64,000 nucleotides of DNA from Sphaerobacter thermophilus DSM 20745 (GCF_000024985.1 NC_013523.1:2604001-2668000), one strand, 5' to 3'; numbered from the stretch's first letter, positions 26,263-37,492 are shown. A program made the numbers and translations. Notes: a model not told the origin generated them from the sequence alone.

Positions 26263-26479
26263 GGGTCCCCCTCGATTCCATCCGTTTCAAACGACCGTCA
26301 CGCCTTCGATGCCGGGGTTAGCATGAAAGCCCCCGCCCTCGTCAGTTTTCGCAGAGCAATATCACCCCTTACCGATCGGCCAAGCTCTGATATCCGATGA
26401 CATGCTCGATGTATGTTCGCCGATTGGTTAGCGAATCCTGCGATTTGTGCGGGACATCAGCCCACTCCGGGGGGCGGAG

Positions 26480-26526
26480 TGACAATATGTAGTGTACCCC
26501 AGCCCTCTAGATACTAGATCTAGTGT
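26480..26526 (-). promoter_or_regulatory. Paired NrdR boxes upstream of nrdJ
   Basis: Read on the minus strand, ACACTAGATCTAGTAT (26511-26526) and ACACTACATATTGTCA (26480-26495) match the NrdR consensus (ACACWATATATWGTGT-like) well. They are 31 bp apart start to start, the three-turn spacing usual for this repressor. The boxes overlap and follow the promoter. A hairpin CACTCCG/CGGAGTG (26463-26481) adjoins the second box. Confidence 0.82.
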
Positions 26527-26550
26527 ACCAGTCCCTCAGTTTGCTGTCTA
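26522..26550 (-). promoter_or_regulatory. Candidate sigma-70 promoter of nrdJ
   Basis: On the minus strand, TAGACA (26545-26550) and TACACT (26522-26527) are separated by exactly 17 nt. The -10 lies inside the first NrdR box. Transcription would begin near 26515 and leave a leader of about 250 nt before the start codon, in which I see no cobalamin riboswitch. Confidence 0.6.
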
Positions 26551-26943
26551 GTGTTGCCTTCAAGTCACAAGTTGTCAGAACATTTGACCTGTACGTACAT
26601 CATAGATCCTAGTCTAGCGGCTGCGCTGGGGATGCGCAAGACCTTTCACCGTGGTCGTTCGGTTGTGCATCGCTGGCACGAAGCGCGCTGCTGGGATGCC
26701 TGTCCCCGAGATCCTGTCTGCCTGCGTAGAAGGTTACGGCGGATGCACCACTGCTTCACGTGGACTGCCATCCTTCGCTCCGCTCAGGATGACACGGGTA
26801 GGACGGTGAGATGACAGGGACGGCGGCAGTGAGTGGTGGCAAGTTGCCTTCCGGGTTGCCTGCCGCGCTTGCGCCGGCGGGTCGCCCGACGCCCAGGGCT
26901 CCGTCCTGTTGCCTCGGGCGACCCGCCAGTGAGGCGCACTGCC
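26551..26943. other. Intergenic region without a gene
   Basis: About 390 nt between the nrdJ promoter and the end of the decarboxylase gene. Its first 80 nt are unusually AT-rich for this window and include CTAGTCTAG. No supported reading frame or RNA gene is seen. A family D repeat is at 26768-26794. Confidence 0.45.
26768..26794 (-). repeat. Family D short dispersed repeat, copy 2
   Basis: CATCCTTCGCTCCGCTCAGG then ATGACAC, the reverse complement of the copy at 7373. Mismatches are few. Confidence 0.65.
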
Positions 26944-28608
<1,665 letters not shown>

Positions 28609-28626
28609 ACGCCTATCGCAGCGCCT

Positions 28627-29463
28627 CTACCCGTCCTGCCGGACGCGCTCGGCTTCGAGCTGCTGGATGCGCTGCGCGGCGCGCTGGTTGATCTGGCGGA
28701 AAATCCAGGGGGGCTGGCGGGTTGCGGCCTCGGCAGCCAGCGTGGCCGGGTCGACGTAGCCCGGACGGCGGTACTCCGGGATCTCCGGCAGGAAGGGGAG
28801 CCAGTCGCGCACCGCGCCCCAGCCGGTCATCAGCCACTGCTCGCCGATGCTGAAGAGCGCCGACACGGCCCAGTAGAGGACCGGCCCGGCTGGCGCATGC
28901 CAGCCGATTGCGACGACGATCGCGGGCGAGAGGAGCGCCAGCCCGGCTCGCGCCTGTCCCTTGCCGCGCGCGGCCCCGCGCTGCCCGGCCGGGCGCGCCA
29001 TCATACCGGTGAGCAGTTGGAACAGGCCGGCAGCGATCGGCAGGATGTGCAGCGGGTCGGCCGTCGCCAGATCGGGCAGCCAGAGGAACGACTCGGTCCA
29101 GGCGCCGTCGCCGGAGCGCGACAGTTCGCGGATGGCGGCGATCAGGCCGATGAAGAAGGGGATCTTGATCACGGTGGGAAGGCAGCCGGCTGCCGGGTTG
29201 ATCCCGTGCTGCTGGTAGAGCTTGAGCGTCTCGGCCGAGCGGCGCTGGCGGTCGTCGGGGTACTTCTCCTGCAGTTCCCGCAGCGCGGGTTGGATGGCGC
29301 GCAGCGCGGCGGTGCTGCGCCGCGTCCGCACGGTGATCGGCAGGAGCGCGATCTTGAGCAGCAGGGTAAAGAGGATGACCGCTAGCCCGGCGCTGCCCGT
29401 AACCGCCGCGAGTCCCTGCAGACCCCCAGCGATTAGATCGACGAACTGCTCCCAGCCTGGCAC
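28627..29463 (-). CDS. yidC: YidC/Oxa1-type membrane protein insertase
   Basis: 278 residues from a GTG at 29463 with GAGGG 7 nt upstream (a TTG at 29481 is possible). It shows the five-helix core of the YidC/Oxa1/Alb3 family: a first core helix GSAGLAVILFTLLLKIALLPITVRTRRST, a cytoplasmic hairpin (QPALRELQEKYPDDRQRRSAETLKLYQQHGINPAAGCLPTVIKIPFFIGL), then three more segments, with PAGPVLYWAVSALFSIGEQWLM near the end. The arginine expected in the first helix's groove is in VRTRRS. It inserts membrane proteins, with or without SecYEG. It is not next to rpmH/rnpA, the usual location, so it may be an accessory paralogue. Confidence 0.85.
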   Translation of the reverse strand: MPGWEQFVDLIAGGLQGLAAVTGSAGLAVILFTLLLKIALLPITVRTRRSTAALRAIQPALRELQEKYPDDRQRRSAETLKLYQQHGINPAAGCLPTVIKIPFFIGLIAAIRELSRSGDGAWTESFLWLPDLATADPLHILPIAAGLFQLLTGMMARPAGQRGAARGKGQARAGLALLSPAIVVAIGWHAPAGPVLYWAVSALFSIGEQWLMTGWGAVRDWLPFLPEIPEYRRPGYVDPATLAAEAATRQPPWIFRQINQRAAQRIQQLEAERVRQDG

Positions 29464-29765
29464 GCGCTGACCCTCTTCCAACCTGGACCGACCACCATAC
29501 GCTCGACGCCGGAATCCCCGGCACTTGCCAGCCTAACAGCCGCCCAACGCCTCTCCAACGGCCAATTGGTCCCGAGTGTGGTGCGAAACGCTGGATGGAA
29601 CGTGACGGGTCAGTCGAACCTGCACGGTCAGTGGGTTATCAGTGCCAGCTCGATCTGGGATGCGGCGTCCAGAGCTGTCGCTCTGGTCTGTCGCGGGGCC
29701 GGATCCCCAGCGCGGCCCATGCGTGCCGAGTATGGTGGTATGAGGATCCGCGCACTGTGACGTGT

Positions 29766-29820
29766 GCCCGGGGCTGAAGCCACCGGGCTGACAAGGAAAG
29801 CCGGCTGAAGCCGGCTGGGG
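29766..29820. repeat. Family A half-element (A' type)
   Basis: GCCCGGGGCTGAAGCCACCG, linker GGGCTGACAAGGAA, then the self-complementary AGCCGGCTGAAGCCGGCT. It is preceded by GGTGGTATGAGGATCCGCGC, the flank seen at other copies. It has no 3' half. Confidence 0.65.
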
Positions 29821-29867
29821 GGAGGCACGATTCACGCAGCGGCATTGTGTCCAACCGCCCGGCGCGT

Positions 29868-30026
29868 GCCCGGGGCTGAAGCCGCCGGGCTGACAAGGCG
29901 AAGCCCACTGAAGGGGCTGGGGACGCCGCCCCTGGCGGGCTGCCGGAGCGGATACGCCTGCGCGTGGTCATCGTAGCCCCTTCAGTGGGCTTTCCCCTCT
30001 TCAGCCCGGCGGCTTTAGCCCCGGGC
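29868..30026. repeat. Family A palindromic element, copy 4
   Basis: A 159-bp full copy: GCCCGGGGCTGAAGCCGCCG, inner arms AGCCCACTGAAGGGGCTG and CAGTGGGCTTTCCCCTCTTC side, outer GCCCGGCGGCTTTAGCCCCG. The core shares GGATACGCCTGCGCGTGG with other copies. The 29464-30240 gap is mostly repeats plus the catalase terminator. Confidence 0.85.
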
Positions 30027-30175
30027 ACGGGCTGACCAGCGGACACCTGTCTAATTCATCAATCTGCATTACCCCCGGGCACATCCCTCGCGCCCACACC
30101 CGTGGCACGCCATCCGCACGGCGGGGAAACGGGTTCCTCCATGTGGACGGACTAGTTCCCGACAACGCAAACGCG

Positions 30176-30209
30176 ACCGGCCCGGCGGGACACATGCCGC
30201 CGGGCCGGT
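30176..30209 (-). terminator. Terminator hairpin after the Mn catalase gene
   Basis: ACCGGCCCGGCGG (30176-30188) pairs with CCGCCGGGCCGGT (30197-30209), a perfect 13-bp stem with an 8-nt loop, 32 nt past the catalase stop. The T tract on the minus strand is poor (TCGCGTTTGCG), so it may also act as a stabilising hairpin. Confidence 0.65.
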
Positions 30210-30240
30210 GCTGGGTCGTCAGCTGTGGGGCGAGACGCGC

Positions 30241-31131
30241 CTAGGCGTTCGCCATGAGGCGCTTGGCGATCTCGGCCAGTTCCTCCGGGCCGATGCCGGG
30301 CGCGAACTCCTCCGGCACCTCCGGCAGGTCCGGCATCGTGCCGCCCTGCGGCGGGCCGTCAACCACCTCGAGGGCACCGCCATCATCCGGGTGGGTTCCG
30401 CTCCAGATCTTGGCGACTTCCTTGTAGTCGTCGAGGCTGAAGCGGTACAGCTTGCGGTGCGAACCCTGCTCCTCGAAGGCCCGCGCCTCCGGGAAGTCGG
30501 AGTTCTTAATGTTCGGGATCGGCAGCATCTTGGAGACGTCCACGCCGGTGATGCTCTCGAGGGCCTTGGCGTAGGCCAGCGCGTGGACGCCGCCGCGCAC
30601 CAGCAGGTAGCCGAGCATCTGCCGGGCCACCGGGTGGTCGGTCATCTCATAGACGCGGATCTTCTGGGTGCGCGCGCCGTTCTCCAGGAAGAAGTTGTGC
30701 AGCAGGTCGAGGACGAGGTTCCCGCTGGAGAAGACGTAGTCGCCGGTCCAGTGCCCGCCCATCGAGTTGCCGACGAGCGCGGTCTGGCCGGTGGCGATGG
30801 CGTGGTGGGTGTTGCGCCAGTTCTTGGCGGCCGCCAGCGGCGCGGTCTCCGGCGCGCCGTCCTTGGTGGCGCCGGTCATCAGCAGGTTGATCGTGTGGGC
30901 CACCAGCTCGATGTGGCCGATCTCCTCCGTCGCGATGTTCGCGATCAGGTGATAGTAGGGCTTGAGCTTGTCACGACCCCGGAAGTTGAACGACTGGTAC
31001 ATGTAGTTCATCAGGGTCGACATCTCGCCGAAGCGGCCGCCGAGCAACTCCTGCACCGCGGCAGCGGCGTTGGGATCCGGCTCCTTCGGCTGAGGCAGCT
31101 CCACCTGAAGGCGATCGATACGAAGGAACAT
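30241..31131 (-). CDS. Manganese catalase
   Basis: 296 residues from the ATG at 31131, with AGGAGGA upstream; the longer open frame upstream is leader. It is a four-helix-bundle di-manganese enzyme converting hydrogen peroxide to water and oxygen. Likely ligands are E36 (FGEMSTLMNYMYQSFNFRG), E70 and H73 (IATEEIGHIELV), E150 (HNFFLENGARTQKIRVYEMTD) and H183 (LLVRGGVHALAYAKALE). The DHPVARQMLGYLLVRG stretch is typical. It is cytoplasmic, with a long leader of stacked hairpins, and ends at a strong hairpin. Confidence 0.94.
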   Translation of the reverse strand: MFLRIDRLQVELPQPKEPDPNAAAAVQELLGGRFGEMSTLMNYMYQSFNFRGRDKLKPYYHLIANIATEEIGHIELVAHTINLLMTGATKDGAPETAPLAAAKNWRNTHHAIATGQTALVGNSMGGHWTGDYVFSSGNLVLDLLHNFFLENGARTQKIRVYEMTDHPVARQMLGYLLVRGGVHALAYAKALESITGVDVSKMLPIPNIKNSDFPEARAFEEQGSHRKLYRFSLDDYKEVAKIWSGTHPDDGGALEVVDGPPQGGTMPDLPEVPEEFAPGIGPEELAEIAKRLMANA

Positions 31132-31144
31132 AACGCTTCCTCCT

Positions 31145-31299
31145 CGACGCCGCGCACCTGGCCCGGCGTCGCACGGGCGGCGGAGGGGTGGCTGGGCAAT
31201 CCACCTCCCGCCGGAGATACCATGAGGCCCCGCATCCACCACCTTCATCGTCGCCCAGCCCAAAGCCAAGGTGGATGGAGGAAGTCGGCGCGGGGCCTC
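31145..31299 (-). promoter_or_regulatory. Structured leader of the Mn catalase gene
   Basis: Three hairpins follow one another in the 333-nt gap upstream of the catalase. The first pairs GAGGCCCCGC and GCGGGGCCTC (31224-31233 with 31290-31299), plus an inner ATCCACC/GGTGGAT (31234-31240 with 31270-31276). The second is an imperfect GGCGG/CCGCC hairpin at about 31176-31212. The third is CGACGCCG/CGGCGTCG (31145-31152 with 31164-31171), directly before the AGGAGG ribosome-binding site. A control role is inferred from the structure. Confidence 0.5.
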
Positions 31300-31464
31300 T
31301 GCCCGCAGCACTATCTATGCTGGGAGCAACCCTACCACGGTGGACGCTTTTCGTCCAACCGCGCCTTTCCATAATCTCTTGCGGTGGTGGGATGGCACCC
31401 TTCCACCCTGGCTGGATCGTGTGCAGATCGCGGACGGAGACGCGGGAGAGGGGTGTGTAACGCC

Positions 31465-32469
<1,005 letters not shown>

Positions 32470-32776
32470 GGGCTCTCGCTCCGTCGCCACCGAAAGGGCA
32501 CATACCAAACGGTGTCCGGGTCGTCCCCTGACCAGACACCGCTGCCCGGGATTGTATCACGGCCGCTCGATCGGGCGCCGAAACGGCCGGCGCTGGCCCG
32601 TTCCTAAGACAGGCGGGGAGGGGACGAGTACCGTCTCCGCACCACGAATCCAGAGGAGATGCGCGCGGCCGGGTATAAGATAGCCACCAGGGCTGAGGCT
32701 CTGTGATCGTGGCCGCGCAGTCCCGGCTTGCAGCCCACCATGCCACCGCGTTCGCCGCGAGAGGATCATCGAGAGC

Positions 32777-33445
32777 ATGCTGGTGGTCGTGCTCGATCTG
32801 TTCGGTACCTTCGTCTTCGCGCTCAGCGGCGCGATGGTGGGCGTTCAGAAGCGGCTCGACCTCTTCGGTGTGCTCGTGCTCTCGTTCGCGGTGGGCGCTG
32901 CGGGTGGGATGACCCGTGACGTGCTGCTCGGGGCGGTGCCGCCGGTCGCGATCAGCGATTGGCGCTACATCGTCGTCGCGCTCGGAGCGGGGCTCCTGAC
33001 GTTCTACTGGTGGCCGGTCATCGACCGGATGCGCGGCACGGTGCTGATCTTCGACGGGGCCGGGCTTGCGCTCTTTGCCGTCACCGGCGCGCAGAAGGCG
33101 CTCAACGCCGGCATCAACCCCGTCGCCGCGGTGCTGCTTGGGGTGCTGACAGGTGTCGGCGGGGGCATGCTGCGCGACGTGCTGGTGTCGGAGATCCCCA
33201 CCGTCCTGCGCTCCGAACTCTACGCCGTCGCCGCGCTGGCGGGCGCGACCGTGGTGGTCATCGGCGACCGCCTGCCGGTCCCTGCGTCCGTGGCGATGAA
33301 CGCGGGCGCGCTTCTCTGCTTTGGGCTGCGCGTGGTGGCGATCCGGCGCGGTTGGCAGTTGCCGACGCCCCGGCCGCCGGACCAGTCGAGCCAGGACGGG
33401 ACCGCGCCAGTCGAAGGGGCGGAAGAGCGCGCACGACGACGCTAG
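32777..33445 (+). CDS. TRIC-type cation channel family protein
   Basis: 222 residues with seven membrane segments in two repeats, each ending in the family motif: GGMTRDVLLG (about 43-52) and GGGMLRDVLV (about 131-140). These are the UPF0126/YadS-type proteins, homologous to trimeric intracellular cation channels and conducting potassium in studied members. A short charged C-terminal tail follows the last segment. It diverges from mreB across a 300-nt gap and converges on the zinc-ribbon protein gene. Confidence 0.88.
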   Translation: MLVVVLDLFGTFVFALSGAMVGVQKRLDLFGVLVLSFAVGAAGGMTRDVLLGAVPPVAISDWRYIVVALGAGLLTFYWWPVIDRMRGTVLIFDGAGLALFAVTGAQKALNAGINPVAAVLLGVLTGVGGGMLRDVLVSEIPTVLRSELYAVAALAGATVVVIGDRLPVPASVAMNAGALLCFGLRVVAIRRGWQLPTPRPPDQSSQDGTAPVEGAEERARRR

Positions 33446-33468
33446 GCGGCGGTGCGTACGGTGTCTGC

Positions 33469-34320
33469 CTAGCGCGTGTCCGGCTCCACGCCCTTGGCCT
33501 GGAGCTTCGCGATGTCCGCCTCGGTCTCAGCGAGTTGGCGGCGGATGATCGGTAGGCGGTCGCGGTAGCGCGCCATGTCCTGCCGCTGGTCGTCCCGCTC
33601 GGCCCGCAGTCGCTCCAGCCCGGCGTGCACCTCCTGGCGCCGGCGCTCCAGTTCGACGCAGGCGGGGCAGCGCCCCTTGGGGTCTTGCCAGCCGCCGCAG
33701 TCCGGACACGGGCGGGTGAGATCCGCCAGGGTGTAGGTCGGCGGCGGGTCCCCTGCGTCGGCCCGCTCCAGTGCCTCCTCTGCCACGATCGAGAAGCCCT
33801 GGCGCAGGTGGGTCACCAGCGCATCGCGCTCGTCCGCCGGCAGGTCGGCCGGCACCAGGGACTCGACGTCGCCCGACGCGCGCGTGAGCTGCGGCAGCGC
33901 CACCTGGTGGCCGCGCTCGGCCCAGTCGACCTCCTCCTGGTAGTGCAGAGTGGCATCCCCGGCCCGGAGCGTCACCGCCGCTGGCCCTGAGGTGCGGACC
34001 TCAACCACCTCGATCGGCGTGGCGGGCAACTGGCGCCGGGCCACCTCCCGCGGCGTGGGCCGCAGCGCTGCAAGGTCCTGCTCGGCCTGGGCGATGGCGG
34101 CGTCGAGCTGCTCGATGCGCTCGGTCCAGGGGTTCTCCGGCTGGAAGGCGAGCTCTGCCCGCGCCAGGTCGTACTCCAGGTTGCTCTTGCGCTGCAGCAG
34201 GCGCCGCAGGCTGCGGCGCTCGGCGTCCCGGATGTACGGCTGTCCCGGCTCCGCGGACGGCGTGCCGCTCCCCTCTGCGGCCGCGGGCTCCTCGCGTCGT
34301 TGGAATGGCCACCAGGACAT
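33469..34320 (-). CDS. Coiled-coil protein with a zinc ribbon
   Basis: 283 residues from the ATG at 34320 with GGAGGG upstream. Residues about 30-100 form a coiled coil (RDAERRSLRRLLQRKSNLEYDLARAELAFQPEN and WTERIEQLDAAIAQAEQDLAAL). A beta-rich middle follows. At about 210-226 it has CPDCGGWQDPKGRCPAC, a four-cysteine zinc ribbon, and a second coiled coil to the end (RRRQEVHAGLERLRAERDDQRQDMARYRDR). No family is recognised; a scaffold or nucleic-acid-binding role is possible. It is 46 nt downstream of the M50-like peptidase gene on the same strand. Confidence 0.65.
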   Translation of the reverse strand: MSWWPFQRREEPAAAEGSGTPSAEPGQPYIRDAERRSLRRLLQRKSNLEYDLARAELAFQPENPWTERIEQLDAAIAQAEQDLAALRPTPREVARRQLPATPIEVVEVRTSGPAAVTLRAGDATLHYQEEVDWAERGHQVALPQLTRASGDVESLVPADLPADERDALVTHLRQGFSIVAEEALERADAGDPPPTYTLADLTRPCPDCGGWQDPKGRCPACVELERRRQEVHAGLERLRAERDDQRQDMARYRDRLPIIRRQLAETEADIAKLQAKGVEPDTR

Positions 34321-34366
34321 CGGCTCGGCCCTCCATTCTCTCTCCGGACATGGATCGCGGCACCCG

Positions 34367-35362
34367 CTACCGACGGTGTGGGGCGGGAATCTCCCACCGG
34401 TCGACCACATCAAGCGCGCGTGCCAGCGCCTCGGCCAGCTCCGGGGGTCGCGGGATCCCCTCGATCACGCCGAGCGGCTGCTGGTGCGACGCCCCGTTGC
34501 CGTCGATCGCCTGCAGTCCGCCGTGCAGCTCGACCCGCCGCCAGCCCTGGGTTATGGCATAGGCACCGACCACGCGGCCGTAGCCCCCGCTGACCCAGTG
34601 GAGATTGACACCGACCGCATCGCCCTGGGCGTCGGCTACCACCCGCAGCGGGTGCCGCCAGGTGGCGGCCACCTGTTCCCCCGCAGCAAGCAAGTCGCTG
34701 GCCGCCTCGGTGCGCGTCACCCGCCGGACCACATGGGGGCTGACGCCGGTGCGCTCGGCGTAGAGCCGCCGGACGCGGTCGCTCCGCCAGGCGACGACGG
34801 CCACCGCCAGCAGGCCCACATGGATCGCCCCTGTGACTCCGCTCAACACCGGCGTGTCTCGCGTGTAGATCTGCGACCAGTCACCGACGAGCCCACCGGC
34901 GAAGTCGAGGACGGGGTAGAAGACGAGCGAATTCACCAGGTCGATCGCGCCGAATATGAACAGCAGGTAGTTCACCGGCGGGGACAGCGGGCGCAGCACC
35001 ACAAATGCGATCGCCGCAACCCCCATTGCCACGCTCACCAGGTTTCCTGAGAGCGCGATCCAGAAGAGGTCGGCCGGGGTGTAGAAGCCGCGATGCTCGA
35101 CATAACCGAAGAAGAAATAGTAGCCGAAGCCCACGATCTCGCCGCCGAAGGCGCGGACGGCGACGGCGTGGCCGATCTCGTGGAACAGGACGCCGATCGG
35201 CAAGAGGAGGAAGAAGGCGGCCTCGGCGAGGTGCTGGCGGTCGGCGCGGGTGAAGGTGGCGTCGAACAGGGTCGCGCGATGGCGCACGGTCGTCACGAGC
35301 GTGCGGATCGCGATCAGCACCATGAAGAGGCTGAGGATGGCGAAGAGGTCGAGCGTCGGCAC
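34367..35362 (-). CDS. M50-family-like integral membrane metalloprotease
   Basis: 331 residues from a GTG at 35362 with AGGGAG 8 nt upstream. It has about six membrane segments. H61, E62 and H65 (VLFHEIGHAVAVRAFGGE) form the HExxH zinc site inside a membrane helix, as in site-2 proteases, and ALSGNLVSVAMG may provide the later conserved segment. The C-terminal 100 residues are soluble. Such enzymes cut membrane proteins during signalling or stress. The gene is upstream of the coiled-coil/zinc-ribbon gene on the same strand. Confidence 0.82.
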   Translation of the reverse strand: MPTLDLFAILSLFMVLIAIRTLVTTVRHRATLFDATFTRADRQHLAEAAFFLLLPIGVLFHEIGHAVAVRAFGGEIVGFGYYFFFGYVEHRGFYTPADLFWIALSGNLVSVAMGVAAIAFVVLRPLSPPVNYLLFIFGAIDLVNSLVFYPVLDFAGGLVGDWSQIYTRDTPVLSGVTGAIHVGLLAVAVVAWRSDRVRRLYAERTGVSPHVVRRVTRTEAASDLLAAGEQVAATWRHPLRVVADAQGDAVGVNLHWVSGGYGRVVGAYAITQGWRRVELHGGLQAIDGNGASHQQPLGVIEGIPRPPELAEALARALDVVDRWEIPAPHRR

Positions 35363-35454
35363 GGGGTAGACTCCCTGGCCTTTCCGTCGCGGCAATTGTA
35401 GCATCGGGGTGCAGGTTCAGGCGGAGCGGCGGGAAGGGGAGACAAGCACGGAAA

Positions 35455-36378
35455 ATGGACGGCTTTCCGGCAGAGTACGTGGACACCATCGTCTACAGCG
35501 ACAACCTGGCGGTGCTGCGCACGCTGCCGGATGGGTGTGTGCCACTGATCTACATCGACCCGCCCTTCAACACGGGGAAGACCCGGTCGCTCACGCGCCT
35601 GCGCACCACACGGGACCCCGATGGCGACCGCGTCGGCTTCCAGGGACAGACCTACCGCACGCTGCGCCTCGGCACCACGCGCTTCGCCGATGTCTTCGAC
35701 GACTACCTGGCCTTCCTCGAGCCGCGATTGGTGGAGGCCCGGCGGGTGCTGGCACCCAACGGCACCCTCTATGTCCACCTCGATCCTCGCGAGGTCCACT
35801 ACGTCAAGGTCCTGCTCGACGGCATCTTCGGCCGGGAGTGCTTCCTCAACGAGATCATCTGGGCCTACGACTTCGGCGGGCGCTCGACCCGCCGCTGGCC
35901 GGCCAAGCACGACAACATCCTGGTCTACGTCGCCTCCCCGCGCGACTACGTCTTCAACGTCGACGCGATCGACCGCATCCCCTACATGGCGCCGGGGCTG
36001 GTCGGGCCGGAGAAGGCGGCCCGCGGCAAGTTGCCGACCGACACCTGGTGGGCGACGATCGTGCCGACCAAAGCGCGCGAGCGCACCGGCTACCCGACGC
36101 AGAAGCCGCTGACGATCCTGCGCCGGATCATCGCCGCCTCCTCGAATCCAGGCGACCTGGTGCTCGACTTCTTCGCCGGCAGCGGCACGACCGGCGTGGC
36201 GGCGCGGGAGCTCGGCCGCCGGTTCCTGCTGGTGGACAATAACCCGGAGGCGCTGCAGGTCATGGCACGGCGCTTCGCCGGGGAGGCTGGCGTGCGCTTC
36301 GTCGGGTTCGACCCGGTCGCGGGGGTGCCCACGGCCCCGAGCGACCCGGCCGCCGCGGATGATGCCGCTGGAGAGTAG
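35455..36378 (+). CDS. Beta-class DNA (N4-cytosine/N6-adenine) methyltransferase
   Basis: 307 residues. Motif IV, DPPFNTG, is at about 35-41 (LIYIDPPFNTGKTRS), and motif I comes late at about 236-250 (DLVLDFFAGSGTTGVAARELGRRFLLVDNNPEAL). This IV-before-I order defines the beta group, which methylates exocyclic amino groups of DNA. The target site cannot be read. No restriction endonuclease or specificity gene is adjacent, so it looks like a solitary methyltransferase. An alternative is an orphan of a lost restriction system. A ribosome-binding GGGGAG lies 12 nt before the ATG. Confidence 0.9.
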   Translation: MDGFPAEYVDTIVYSDNLAVLRTLPDGCVPLIYIDPPFNTGKTRSLTRLRTTRDPDGDRVGFQGQTYRTLRLGTTRFADVFDDYLAFLEPRLVEARRVLAPNGTLYVHLDPREVHYVKVLLDGIFGRECFLNEIIWAYDFGGRSTRRWPAKHDNILVYVASPRDYVFNVDAIDRIPYMAPGLVGPEKAARGKLPTDTWWATIVPTKARERTGYPTQKPLTILRRIIAASSNPGDLVLDFFAGSGTTGVAARELGRRFLLVDNNPEALQVMARRFAGEAGVRFVGFDPVAGVPTAPSDPAAADDAAGE

Positions 36379-36426
36379 GCTGACCGCGCCGGGAATACCT
36401 GCGCGGTGGCGTTAGGAGTTGGATTG

Positions 36427-37248
36427 ATGGACCCTGTCGTCTTCCCAGGGGCCAGCGGGCCGATGCGGGTGTTCGACCTCGAGCAGCCGCGCACCGCTGA
36501 CATGCCGGTCATGTCCTCGCATCGCCCCGGCTACTCCTACTTCCTCTACCGTCGCCATGAGGACACCTACGCTCCGGAGGCCGGCCCGCGCAGCAGTGCC
36601 TCCGGCGTGATCGTCTGCATGGAGCACAGCGGGACGCACATCGACGCGTTCTGCCATCAGGCGGAGAACCTGATGCTCGCCGGGGGGATCCCGGCGCGGG
36701 AGGTCCAGAACGCGAACGGCTTCTCCCGGCTGGGGATTGAGGAGGTGCCGCCCATCATCGGCCGCGGGGTGCTGCTCGACGTGCCGCGCGCGCTCGGCGT
36801 GGAGGAGCTGGAGCCGGGCTACGCCATCACCGCCGCCGATCTGGAGCGCTGCTGCGCGACCCAAGGGGTCGAGATCCGCGCGGGGGACATCGTGCTGGTA
36901 CGGACCGGCAACGCGCGCCACTGGAGCGACCCGGAGCGCTACCTGGCAGGCCCGGGCGTCGCCGGGGAGGGATCGGCCTGGTTGGCGGAGCGCGGGGTGC
37001 GTGCCGTCGGAGCGGACAACATGGCCTGGGATGTGATCGGCCTGGTGGACCCCGAGTACGGCTGCGCGCTGCCGGGGCACCTCCTCCTGCTGGTACGCCA
37101 CCGGATCTACATCATCGAGAACCTGCAACTCGAAGCCCTGGCCGCCTCCGGCCACTACGAGTTCGGCTTCGTCTGCACCCCGCTCAAGTTCGTCGGCGCC
37201 ACCGGCTCCCCCGTCAGCCCCGTGGCATTGGTGCCGCTGGAGGGGTGA
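36427..37248 (+). CDS. Cyclase-family metal-dependent hydrolase (kynurenine-formamidase-like)
   Basis: 273 residues from the ATG at 36427, with AGGAG 8 nt upstream. The zinc motif HxGTHxDxxxH is visible as H67-SGTHIDAFC-H77, with H71 and D73 (CMEHSGTHIDAFCHQ), and MLAGG, GRGVLLDVPRA and VRTGNA segments fit the PF04199 fold. The family hydrolyses amides or lactones; the substrate is not known. It follows the methyltransferase gene by 48 nt on the same strand and may be co-transcribed. The sequence is full length. Confidence 0.85.
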   Translation: MDPVVFPGASGPMRVFDLEQPRTADMPVMSSHRPGYSYFLYRRHEDTYAPEAGPRSSASGVIVCMEHSGTHIDAFCHQAENLMLAGGIPAREVQNANGFSRLGIEEVPPIIGRGVLLDVPRALGVEELEPGYAITAADLERCCATQGVEIRAGDIVLVRTGNARHWSDPERYLAGPGVAGEGSAWLAERGVRAVGADNMAWDVIGLVDPEYGCALPGHLLLLVRHRIYIIENLQLEALAASGHYEFGFVCTPLKFVGATGSPVSPVALVPLEG

Positions 37249-37369
37249 GGCCGGGAGCGGCGCCGCTCCCCGGCGCCCACGTCGCCCGCCGGCCGCGCCG
37301 TGCTGTGGCGTATGTCCGGGGCCGGGCGCCAAGAAGACGACGGGGCTACGTCGTCCGCACCCAGGCGCG

Positions 37370-37492
37370 GTGGTGCGAGGATCGCCGCGCCATGGCCTGT
37401 GCCCGGGGGTGGAGCGACGGTTCACATGTCGTGGTGCGTGCCCGGGGGGTTACCCCCGGGCCCAAACCACCCTGCGGCGATCCTCACACCAC
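37370..37492. repeat. Family A variant with outer inverted arms
   Basis: The outer arms GTGGTGCGAGGATCGCCGC (37370-37388) and GCGGCGATCCTCACACCAC (37474-37492) are complementary with one mismatch. Inside are GCCCGGGGGTGGAGCGACGG and the hairpin GCCCGGGGGGTTACCCCCGG. The inner AGCCCACTGAAGGG arms are missing. The 37249-37517 gap has no gene. Confidence 0.75.

Noticed and set aside
26263-26480. Cobalamin riboswitch in the nrdJ leader
   Set aside because: No B12-box-like sequence or the conserved GCC-ACTG segment is present. The same was checked upstream of the cobalamin-binding gene (61510-61848), also without success.
31224-31350. T-box or tRNA-like structure upstream of Mn catalase
   Set aside because: A GGTGG..ACCGCG-like string appears, but on the wrong strand for the gene, and no Stem I or specifier loop could be drawn.
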